Part shown: one piece after another, positions 57,015 through 64,000 of the stretch | Layout: the number at the start of each line of letters is the position of its first letter | Position numbering within the stretch: the stretch's first letter is position 1 | From: Streptomyces sp. NWU339 | Lineage (GTDB): Bacteria > Actinomycetota > Actinomycetes > Streptomycetales > Streptomycetaceae | Length of the DNA stretch: 64,000 nucleotides | Direction of reading: 5' to 3' | Assembly: GCF_003143855.1 (NCBI RefSeq) | Contig: NZ_QFRK01000004.1 | Location: 306,504 to 370,503, forward strand | The notes under the pieces: model-generated | Told to the model about the DNA's origin: nothing | Seen by the model: the letters and a program-made list of their open reading frames with translations, nothing else | Database searches by the model: none | Position numbers and translations under genes: made by a program

Positions 57015-58079
57015 TCAGTTGGCGCTCTGCTTCGGGGGGTGGCCGCTGCCCGGCAGGGGCAGTACGGCGATCCGGTCGACGGTCCTCGCGAGGACCTCCG
57101 GCGGAAGCAGCCCGGGGCCACGGCTGCGCACGAAGTCCGTGAACGTTTCTGCAGTCGTGTACTTCGGTGTGAAACCCAGTGTCTCGCGCATCTGGTCCGT
57201 CGCCACCGCCCGGCCGTGTGTGAGCAGCCGGATCTGCTCCGGTGAGAAGTCCGACATGCCCAGCGTACGCACCAGCGAGCCCGCCCAGGTGACCGCCGGG
57301 AGCAGCAGCGGCACAGTGGGCCGACCGAGCCGCCGCGAGCACTGGGACAGCAGCAGGACACCATCGCCGGCGATGTTGAAGGTGCCGCTGTTGAGCGTGC
57401 CGCGCCGGGGTTCGTGCGCGGCCAGGCGCAGCACTTCGACCACATCGTCCTCGTGCACGAACTGCAGCCGCGGATCGTAGCCGAACACGGTCGGCAGGAC
57501 CGGCAGCGAGAAGTACGCGGCGAGCGGGCTGTCCGCGGCGGGGCCCAGGATGTTGGCGAACCTGAGCACGCACACGGCGACATCCGGGCGGCGGCGCGCG
57601 AAGCCACGCACATAGCCCTCGACCTCGACCGCGTCCTTCGCGAACCCGCCGCTGGGCAGGGACTTGGGCGGGGTCGTCTCGGTGAAGACCGCCGGGTCGC
57701 GGGGCGCGGAGCCGTAGACGTTCGTACTGGACTTCACCACCAGGCGTTCGACGCGCGGGGACTTCTGACAGGCACCGAGCAGCTGCATGGTGCCGATGAC
57801 GTTGGTCTCCTTGAGCGCCGTCCGGCTGCTGCCGCTGCCGAGCGGCGTGCCCGTGACGTCCAGGTGCACGACGGTGTCGGCACCGGCCTCCGCGAGCACG
57901 CGCGCGACGGTGGGCTGCCGGATGTCGGCCTGGACGAAGTCGGCATCGCCCAGAGGGTGCGCGGGCCGGACCGCGTCCACGGCCACGACCCGTTCCACAT
58001 CCGGGTCACGCTGGATCCGTCGGACGAAACGGCCCCCCAAAGGGCGGGCCACTCCCGTCACGAGCACGACCTTTCCCAA
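57015..58079 (-). CDS. NAD-dependent epimerase/dehydratase (extended SDR)
   Basis: 354 aa. Extended SDR Rossmann start VVLVTGVARPLGGRFVRRIQ (a variant of the GXXGXXG loop), VVHLDVTGTP, and VERLVVKSSTNVYGSAPRDP with SST in the active-site strand. The usual YXXXK is not clear: after the Ser the sequence is GGFAKDAVEVEGYVRGF, which may supply the Lys/Tyr in altered order. It may thus be a non-catalytic or sugar-nucleotide-binding relative. TTG at 58079 with GGAAGG nine bases upstream. Operon with the acyltransferase gene. Confidence 0.83.
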   Translation of the reverse strand: MGKVVLVTGVARPLGGRFVRRIQRDPDVERVVAVDAVRPAHPLGDADFVQADIRQPTVARVLAEAGADTVVHLDVTGTPLGSGSSRTALKETNVIGTMQLLGACQKSPRVERLVVKSSTNVYGSAPRDPAVFTETTPPKSLPSGGFAKDAVEVEGYVRGFARRRPDVAVCVLRFANILGPAADSPLAAYFSLPVLPTVFGYDPRLQFVHEDDVVEVLRLAAHEPRRGTLNSGTFNIAGDGVLLLSQCSRRLGRPTVPLLLPAVTWAGSLVRTLGMSDFSPEQIRLLTHGRAVATDQMRETLGFTPKYTTAETFTDFVRSRGPGLLPPEVLARTVDRIAVLPLPGSGHPPKQSAN

Positions 58080-58210
58080 GACCAGTGCCTTCCTCTTGCC
58101 TACGTCCTGCCCGCCAACCTAACGGGTCACGGTCGCTCTGTGGTGCCCACTCGATACCTGAAGTGACGACAACCGGGGAAAGACGAACAGACCCGGCCAC
58201 ACGTAAAGAC

Positions 58211-58243
58211 AGTGGCCCCCCACCTCATCGGTGGGGGGCCACT
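58211..58243. terminator. 14-bp perfect hairpin after bS22
   Basis: AGTGGCCCCCCACC-TCATC-GGTGGGGGGCCACT, 23 bases 3' of the bS22 stop on the minus strand. Confidence 0.9.
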
Positions 58244-58265
58244 GGACACGGTTCCGCGACGCCGC

Positions 58266-58364
58266 TTACTTCTTGTTGCGACGCTGAACGCGCGTGCGCT
58301 TGAGCAGCTTGCGGTGCTTCTTCTTGGCCATCCGCTTGCGCCGCTTCTTGATAACAGAGCCCAC
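58266..58364 (-). CDS. Small ribosomal protein bS22 (AURKAIP1/COX24 domain)
   Basis: 32 aa, almost entirely basic: starts [19 protein letters not shown] and ends RVQRRNKK. This is the tiny actinobacterial small-subunit protein (bS22, AURKAIP1/COX24 domain) seen in mycobacterial ribosome structures. The start is GTG at 58364 and the stop TAA. It lies between a strong terminator and an HTH gene. Although very short, the sequence is essentially diagnostic. Confidence 0.93.
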   Translation of the reverse strand: MGSVIKKRRKRMAKKKHRKLLKRTRVQRRNKK

Positions 58365-58518
58365 GACTACCCTCGCTCACTTCTCATCACTCGGTGTTTG
58401 GGCGCCATGGGCCCACACGACCTACGAGGGGCCAGCCTACCCGCCCGAGCGCTGAGGTCGTAATCGAGGAGATCAGGGAGGCCCGCGAGTGTCCGGACGG
58501 GTCCTCCCCGGTTCGCCG

Positions 58519-58731
58519 TCAGGCGGTGTCCACCCCCACGTAGCTCTCGCGGAGGTACTCGTGAACCGCTTGCTCCGGGACGCGGAAGGACCGCCCCACC
58601 CGGATCGCGGGCAGATGACCGCTGTGCACCAGCCGGTACACGGTCATCTTCGACACTCGCATCACCGAGGCGACCTCCGCCACGGTAAGGAACTGAACCT
58701 CGTTCAGAGGCCTTTCGCCAGCTGCAGCCAT
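58519..58731 (-). CDS. Small excisionase-like helix-turn-helix protein (MerR/BldC-type fold)
   Basis: 70 aa. One winged-helix of the excisionase/HTH_17 type: FLTVAEVASVMRVSKMTVYR, then LVHSGHLPAIRVGRSFRVPE and AVHEYLRESY. It resembles BldC in size and fold but is a different protein; orthologues sit next to bS22 and near bldN in Streptomyces. A DNA-binding role is expected, the targets unknown. ATG at 58731 begins the conserved region; the frame extends upstream to 58812 without support. Confidence 0.88.
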   Translation of the reverse strand: MAAAGERPLNEVQFLTVAEVASVMRVSKMTVYRLVHSGHLPAIRVGRSFRVPEQAVHEYLRESYVGVDTA

Positions 58732-58860
58732 GACACACCTGAACCTTCCGCACTCGACGGCCACCGGCTTCCCCTTCCGGTGACTCTTCGTCGCTGCGTG
58801 CTCACTCCCCAATGTAGGGGCGGGTGATGCGAGTGGGGAAGAGGTGCACCCATCGGCGGC

Positions 58861-59703
58861 CTACTGTGACAGACGGGCTCGATTGATTACGTAGCGGGTC
58901 AGCGGCACATAGTGATCGGACCGTACGCCGTCATCAAGTGGAACCACCACCGACACACACCCCTCGGCCTCCCCCACGAACGGGGCGGGGTCGTTCACAT
59001 CGGCCAGCGCGATGGCCTCGAACCCCAGCTGACCTGCGCCGCAGACCCAGCCATGGTCTCCGATCACCAGCCCGGGAAGCGGCCCGCCGACCTCGGCGGC
59101 CCCGGCGAGCGCGGTCCGAACCGGGAGCGGGGAGTGCGTGTGTGCGCCGGGCTCACCACCGGGGCGTTCGGGAACCGCGCCCCGGACGAGCGCGACTCCT
59201 CGCACGTAGTCGAGGCGGTACGTGCGTAGACCGAACCGGGTCGTTATGTCGACAGAGCGACCCCGCGCCGGGGTGAGGACGTCACATCCCGCCGCCGACA
59301 GGGCGTCTGCCAGAGCGGCGTAGAAACCGAGCAGCCGGTGCGGGTGGCCGGTGCCGAGCAGCACGGGCACACCGCTTCGGGCGGCGACCGCGAGACGCTC
59401 CGCACAGGCGTCCAGGGCCGCCAGGGTCCGCTCCGGGTCGATCACATCATGCCCGGAAACATGGCGAGGATCGGCCGAAACACCACACCTGTCCGCCATC
59501 AACTCGATCAATTCCCGCTGACTCCACACCCGTTCCGGGTCCAGGCCGATCAGCAGGCGCGGATCCCGGGCGGCGAAGAGCCGGTAACTCCGCAGGCTCT
59601 CCTCCCGAGTGGTGGCCACGACCCCGGCCAGCCGGGCGGCCAGCAGATGCCTACGAAGGCCGACGCGGTCGGCGGGGCCGGCGGGGCCAGCTGTGGTCGG
59701 CAC
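58861..59703 (-). CDS. Phosphatase-like protein of unknown specificity
   Basis: 280 aa. Recognisable stretches are VLLGTGHPHRLLGFYAALAD, GPLPGLVIGDHGWVCGAGQL and an N-terminal RREESLRSYRLFAARDPRLL-like helix; actinobacterial homologues are annotated as phosphatases, but no classical phosphatase motif can be pointed out, so the activity is not established. GTG at 59703 (VPTTAGPAG) is used without a clear ribosome site; the frame continues upstream through sequence that belongs to the AcuC gene in another frame. Neighbour of the HTH protein on the same strand. Confidence 0.7.
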   Translation of the reverse strand: MPTTAGPAGPADRVGLRRHLLAARLAGVVATTREESLRSYRLFAARDPRLLIGLDPERVWSQRELIELMADRCGVSADPRHVSGHDVIDPERTLAALDACAERLAVAARSGVPVLLGTGHPHRLLGFYAALADALSAAGCDVLTPARGRSVDITTRFGLRTYRLDYVRGVALVRGAVPERPGGEPGAHTHSPLPVRTALAGAAEVGGPLPGLVIGDHGWVCGAGQLGFEAIALADVNDPAPFVGEAEGCVSVVVPLDDGVRSDHYVPLTRYVINRARLSQ

Positions 59704-59794
59704 GGGAGCGATGGTGCGCGACCCGGAGCCCGGGCGCCCCGGGAAACGGGAAAGACCGCACGGTTGGCGTAAGCACAACGAGCGGAAACCGCTT

Positions 59795-59822
59795 CGGAGC
59801 CGGGCCGCGAAGCCCGGCTCCG
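59795..59822. terminator. Hairpin after acuC
   Basis: CGGAGCCGGGC pairs with GCCCGGCTCCG over six bases, ending seven bases before the acuC stop region on the minus strand. Confidence 0.7.
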
Positions 59823-59828
59823 GCCCGT

Positions 59829-61001
59829 TCACGCCAGCAGCCCCCGCAGCGGGAACACCGCTCGGCGGGTCGCCAGTACCGCCTGGTCCAGCCGGTCCGC
59901 CGGGTCGTAGCCGGCCTCCCAGGGCGCCCAGGACACGGGCCACCGGCCGTCGGTCATCCGTGCCGGCCCCAGTCGCCGGGTCCGGGCGTACACCTCCTGG
60001 CGCCAGCTCTCGGGGATCACCGTCGCCGGATCCACCGGTCGCTCGGCCGCGATCGCCACCAGATGGGTCCAGGACCGCGGCACGACCTCCACCACCGCGT
60101 AACCGCCACCGCCCAGGGCCACCCAGCGCCCGTCGGCGTGCTCGTGCGCCAGCTCGTGGCACGCCGTCTGCACCGCGCGCTGCGCGTCCAGCGACACCGC
60201 CAGATGCGCCAGCGGATCCTCGAAGTGCGTGTCGGCGCCGTGCTGGGTCACCAGCACCTGCGGCCGGAAGTCCTCGAGCAGCTCCGGCACCACGGCGTGG
60301 AACGCCCGCAGCCATCCCGCGTCCCCGGTCCCGGCCGGCAGGGCCACATTGACCGCGCTGCCCTCCGCGCTGTCCGCCCCCGTCTCCTCCGGCCATCCGG
60401 TCTGCGGGAACAACGTCCGGGGATGCTCGTGCAACGACACCGTCAGCACCCGCGGGTCCTCCCAGAACGCGGCCTGCACGCCGTCCCCGTGATGCACGTC
60501 GACGTCCACGTACGCGACGCGCTCGGCCCCCAGCTCCAGCAGCCGGGCGATGGCCAGTGCGGCGTCGTTGTACACGCAGAAACCCGAGGCCGCCCCCGGC
60601 ATCGCGTGGTGCAGTCCGCCCGCGAAGTTCACCGCGTGCAGCGCGTCCCCGCGCCACACCGCCTCCGCCGCGCCCACCGACTGTCCCGCGATCAGCGCCG
60701 ACACCTCGTGCATCCCGGTGAAGGCGGGATCGTCCATCGTCCCCAGCCCGTACGACGGGTCCGCCGTCCCCGGGTCCGCCGAGGCCGCCTGCACCGCGCG
60801 GATGTAGTCCTCTCGGTGCACCAGCCGCAGGGTCGAGTCCCCGGCCGTCTTCGCGGCGACCACCGCCACCTCGCGATCCAGCCCGAACGCGCCCACCAGG
60901 CTCCGGGTCAGCGCGAGCCGCACCGGGTCCATCGGATGGTCCCGGCCGAAGTCATAGCCCGTTACTGCCTCGTCCCACATCAGCTGTGTGCGGCCGCTCA
61001 T
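59829..61001 (-). CDS. acuC: AcuC-type class I/II histone deacetylase-like amidohydrolase
   Basis: 390 aa. The zinc-dependent deacetylase core is intact: GGLHHAMPGAASGFCVYNDA (charge-relay His pair), RVAYVDVDVHHGDGVQAAFW (Zn Asp and His), LVTQHGADTHFEDPLAHL (Zn Asp), and WVALGGGGYAV with the catalytic-site Gly run. AcuC removes acetyl groups from lysines of acetyl-CoA synthetase and possibly small acylated compounds. ATG at 61001; the MFS gene upstream ends 50 bases inside it, on the same strand in another frame, so they are probably co-transcribed. An ATG at 61010 is a near alternative. Confidence 0.92.
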   Translation of the reverse strand: MSGRTQLMWDEAVTGYDFGRDHPMDPVRLALTRSLVGAFGLDREVAVVAAKTAGDSTLRLVHREDYIRAVQAASADPGTADPSYGLGTMDDPAFTGMHEVSALIAGQSVGAAEAVWRGDALHAVNFAGGLHHAMPGAASGFCVYNDAALAIARLLELGAERVAYVDVDVHHGDGVQAAFWEDPRVLTVSLHEHPRTLFPQTGWPEETGADSAEGSAVNVALPAGTGDAGWLRAFHAVVPELLEDFRPQVLVTQHGADTHFEDPLAHLAVSLDAQRAVQTACHELAHEHADGRWVALGGGGYAVVEVVPRSWTHLVAIAAERPVDPATVIPESWRQEVYARTRRLGPARMTDGRWPVSWAPWEAGYDPADRLDQAVLATRRAVFPLRGLLA

Positions 61002-62220
61002 GCCCGCCACCGTACCGGTCCGGTTCGGGCGCGAACGACCTGGCGTACACCAACGTCACCAGCACCAGCACCATCGGCACCAGCATCGCCCCGCGATAAC
61101 TCCAGGCGCCCCCGAGCGCCCCGACCAGCGGGGAGCCGATCAGGAACCCCACATAATTGAAGACGTTGAGGCGTGCCACGGCCGCATCCGGAGCTCCTGG
61201 GCCGCCCTGCGCGAAAGCGCGCCGACCCGCCGCCGCGAAGGTCTGCGGCACCAGCACACAGAGCCCCAGCCCCAGCAGCGTGAACCCCAGCATCCCCACC
61301 CACTCCCCGGACGCCCCGGCCACCACGGCGAACCCCGCCGCCGCCGACAGCGCCCCGGCCCGCACCACCACCACGGCCCCGAACCGCCGCACCCCGAAGT
61401 CGCCGAGCGTCCGCCCCAGCAGCGTGGTGACCATGTAGACGTTGTACGGAACGGTCGCCGACTGCTCCGAACTCCCCAGCACGTCCTGGAGGTACTTCGC
61501 GCTCCAGTTCGAGACCGTCGAGTCCCCGATGTACGCCACCGTCATCACCACACACAGCGGCAACAGCAGCTTGAAGGTGACGGCCCCGCCCGCGCCCCCG
61601 GCCCTCCCCGCCGCCTCCGTCACGGGCACGTCGGCCTCGCCGCCCCCGTCGTGCCCGCCGCCCTCACCGTCGACGTACCAACGGCTCCCGACCAACACCG
61701 CCGGCATCAGCACCAGCACGACCGGCAGATACGACACCCACAGCGCCCACTGCCAGTGGGCCCCCACCCACGCGAGCGACGCCCCGGCGATCCCGCCCAG
61801 GCTGTAGGCGGCGTGGAAACTCAGCATGATGCTGCGCCCGTACGCCCGCTGCAGACTCACCCCCAGCATGTTCATCGAGGCGTCCAGCGCCCCCACCGCC
61901 AGCCCGAACGCGGCCAGCGACACAGCCAGCCCAACCAGTTGCTCCCCGGCCCCGACCCCGAGCAGTGCCAGCAGCACGACCGGCTGCGACCACCGCAGCA
62001 CCCGGCTCGCCGGCACCCGCCGCACCAGCCGCTCCGTCGTCACACTCCCGATACCGGCCAGGACGGGCACCGCGGCGAGAAAGACCGGCAGCAACGCGTC
62101 GGAGACCCCGTACCGGTCCTGGACGGCCGGAATCCGCGTCACGAGCAGAGCGAAGGCGACGCCCTGCACGAGGAAGCCGAACGCCAACGAGGCCCTGCCG
62201 CGCCGCAGCACATCAGTCAT
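60952..62220 (-). CDS. MFS transporter
   Basis: 422 aa, about 12 hydrophobic segments. N-terminal VQGVAFALLVTRIPAVQDRY and the loop LVRRVPASRVLRWSQPVV; a helical pattern AFGLAVGALDASMNMLGVSL resembles the sugar/fucose-permease-like MFS group. A charged, Gly/Asp/Glu-rich loop (DGEGGGHDGGGEADVP) separates the halves. The substrate is unknown. The C-terminal tail overlaps acuC by 50 bases. ATG at 62220. Confidence 0.87.
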   Translation of the reverse strand: MTDVLRRGRASLAFGFLVQGVAFALLVTRIPAVQDRYGVSDALLPVFLAAVPVLAGIGSVTTERLVRRVPASRVLRWSQPVVLLALLGVGAGEQLVGLAVSLAAFGLAVGALDASMNMLGVSLQRAYGRSIMLSFHAAYSLGGIAGASLAWVGAHWQWALWVSYLPVVLVLMPAVLVGSRWYVDGEGGGHDGGGEADVPVTEAAGRAGGAGGAVTFKLLLPLCVVMTVAYIGDSTVSNWSAKYLQDVLGSSEQSATVPYNVYMVTTLLGRTLGDFGVRRFGAVVVVRAGALSAAAGFAVVAGASGEWVGMLGFTLLGLGLCVLVPQTFAAAGRRAFAQGGPGAPDAAVARLNVFNYVGFLIGSPLVGALGGAWSYRGAMLVPMVLVLVTLVYARSFAPEPDRYGGGHERPHTADVGRGSNGL

Positions 62221-62301
62221 GGCGGCGAGCGTAGGGCCCCGGTGTACTGGTGGGTAGGTCCGGCCGAAGATGAATTCCGCTCGGTCTCAGCGGACTCGGT
62301 C

Positions 62302-62946
62302 TCAGCGGAGCAGTTCCGTCAACTCCCGCATGTCGGCGAAGAGTCGAGTGGCCCCGGCGAGCTTCTCGGCCGGCGTCATCGAGGCGAACCCGTACACGTC
62401 CATCCCTGCGGCGACCGCGGCCTGGACGCCGAGAGGGCTGTCCTCGACCACGACACACCGCTCCGGTGCGACACCCATCCGCTCGGCCGCGTGCAGGAAG
62501 AGGTCCGGTGCCGGCTTGCCCCGTCCCACATCCTGCGAGCTGAAGATCCGCTCGTCGTCGAACCACCGGTCCAGCCCGGTCGTGCGGTGGCCCACCCGAA
62601 TCCGCTCATGGCTCCCGGACGAGGCGACACAGTACGGCACGCTGTCGGCGGCCAGTCGCTCCAGTACGTCCACGGCACCGGTGATCGGCTTCAACTCCCG
62701 CTCGAACGCTGCGAAGACGCGGGCATGGAACACGTCGTCGAAGTCGGCCGGCAACCGCTGCCCGGTCCTCTCCTCCACCAGGTCGTGCACCCGATGCATG
62801 GCGGACCCCATGTAGTCATGGATGGATTCCTCGTACGACGTCGGATGCCCGAGCTCGGTGAGATAGCCGGCCAGCAGCCGGTTGGAAATGGGCTCGCTGT
62901 CGACGAGGACGCCGTCGTTGTCAAAAATGACCAGGTCATAGTGCAT
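62302..62946 (-). CDS. HAD-superfamily hydrolase (beta-phosphoglucomutase/phosphatase type)
   Basis: 214 aa. HAD motif I VIFDNDGVLVDSEPISNRLL (DXD with Asn between), motif II VASSGSHERI, motif III Lys in GRGKPAPDLFLHAAERMGV, motif IV VVVEDSPLGVQAAVAAGMDV. The helical cap between motifs I and II places it with the subfamily IA sugar-phosphate phosphatases and mutases. ATG at 62946 (MHYDLVIFDNDG) after GAGG. It is followed, on the same strand but upstream in transcription, by the rRNA operon, from which it is separated by a terminator. Confidence 0.9.
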   Translation of the reverse strand: MHYDLVIFDNDGVLVDSEPISNRLLAGYLTELGHPTSYEESIHDYMGSAMHRVHDLVEERTGQRLPADFDDVFHARVFAAFERELKPITGAVDVLERLAADSVPYCVASSGSHERIRVGHRTTGLDRWFDDERIFSSQDVGRGKPAPDLFLHAAERMGVAPERCVVVEDSPLGVQAAVAAGMDVYGFASMTPAEKLAGATRLFADMRELTELLR

Positions 62947-62968
62947 GACCTCGACCCTAAACGCAGAA

Positions 62969-62994
62969 AGCCCCGCACCTGTCGGTGCGGGGCT
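62969..62994 (-). terminator. rRNA operon terminator
   Basis: AGCCCCGCACC-TGTC-GGTGCGGGGCT, an 11-bp perfect stem followed in the minus direction by TTTC, 12 bases after the 5S rRNA 3' end. Confidence 0.85.
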
Positions 62995-63005
62995 CTCCCA
63001 CGATT

Positions 63006-63125
63006 TGTTCGGCGGCGTCCTACTCTCCCACAGGGTCCCCCCTGCAGTACCATCGGCGCTCTGGGGCTTAGCTTCCGGGTTCGGAATGTAACCGGGCGTT
63101 TCCCCCACGCTATGACCACCGAAAC
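63006..63125 (-). rRNA. rrf: 5S ribosomal RNA
   Basis: Reads on the minus strand GTTTCGGTGGTCATAGCGTG at the 5' end, with CCGAACCCGGAAGCTAAGCC in the middle and a 3' end GACGCCGCCGAACAA; the ends pair (GTTTCGG with CCGAAC). The ends are accurate to a few bases. It is about 85 bases downstream of 23S rRNA. Confidence 0.93.
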
Positions 63126-63210
63126 ACTATGAAACACTCAACCGCACCACGCTGAATCAACGCGGGGTCGTTCGTGGTTTCAGAACCAACACAGTGGACG
63201 CGAGCAACTG

Positions 63211-64000
<790 letters not shown>

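Overview
The window is high-GC DNA from a Streptomyces-type actinomycete. The evidence is the codon use (GC-rich third positions, GTG/TTG starts, very rare TTA codons), the developmental pair bldN-rsbN, a rex-hemA-hemC-hemD operon, XRE/DUF397 regulator pairs, DUF3558 lipoproteins and a class I lysyl-tRNA synthetase. No species is claimed.

Layout. 1-3064: end of a cytochrome c maturation (system II) operon, ccdA-resB-ccsB. 3137-8960: accessory patch with a nucleoside deaminase, a GNAT gene with an internal deletion, a small membrane protein with its winged-helix regulator, an MFS transporter and a frameshifted tnpB-like element. 8968-17379: metabolic and regulatory genes, namely an M20 peptidase, an OmpR-type two-component system, an FMN reductase/LLM flavoprotein pair, YnfA, an SDR and RtcB. 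17595-21494: two DUF3558 lipoproteins and two membrane proteins of unknown role. 21651-26878: a 5.1-kb insertion bounded by a 148-bp direct repeat of the 3' end of lysS; it carries a large secreted multidomain amidase and a translationally coupled membrane-anchored partner. 26731-30481: divergent lysS and argS. 30560-32440: a secreted peptidoglycan-binding protein, a membrane HTH protein with its own peptidoglycan-binding domain, and a DUF2690 remnant. 32442-36373: hemB, a TetR/aldehyde dehydrogenase divergon and a lamin-tail protein. 36903-39100: a perfect rifamycin-associated element followed by helR. 39105-41330: an RraA fragment, a LysE exporter and a membrane protein/XRE pair. 41376-45614: an ATP-grasp RiPP (graspetide) cassette (precursor, ATP-grasp ligase, PIMT-like methyltransferase) lying between an ATPase gene and an XRE-DUF397 pair, with imperfect 120-bp direct repeats at both ends. 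45682-51025: hemD/cobA-hemC-hemA-rex with a Rex operator. 51254-55767: glutaredoxin-like protein, a tnpB tail remnant, a HAD phosphatase, then bldN and rsbN. 55870-62946: acyltransferase, epimerase, the tiny ribosomal protein bS22, a small HTH protein, phosphatase, AcuC, MFS and HAD hydrolase. 63006-64000: 5S rRNA and the 3' part of 23S rRNA on the minus strand.

How the genes work together. The haem genes (hemB and the rex operon) and cytochrome c maturation genes serve respiration; Rex links haem synthesis to the NADH/NAD+ state. BldN and RsbN control aerial development. HelR with its upstream element is an inducible rifamycin-protection module. The graspetide cassette should make a peptide with side-chain ester or amide crosslinks and, given the PIMT-like enzyme, an aspartimide. 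The lysS-end insertion looks like an integrated cassette that restored the synthetase gene while displacing its old 3' end. Several broken genes (GNAT, tnpB twice, DUF2690, RraA, an unknown fragment at 40250) show repeated small rearrangements in the accessory segments. All family calls come from reading motifs by eye; no database search was run.
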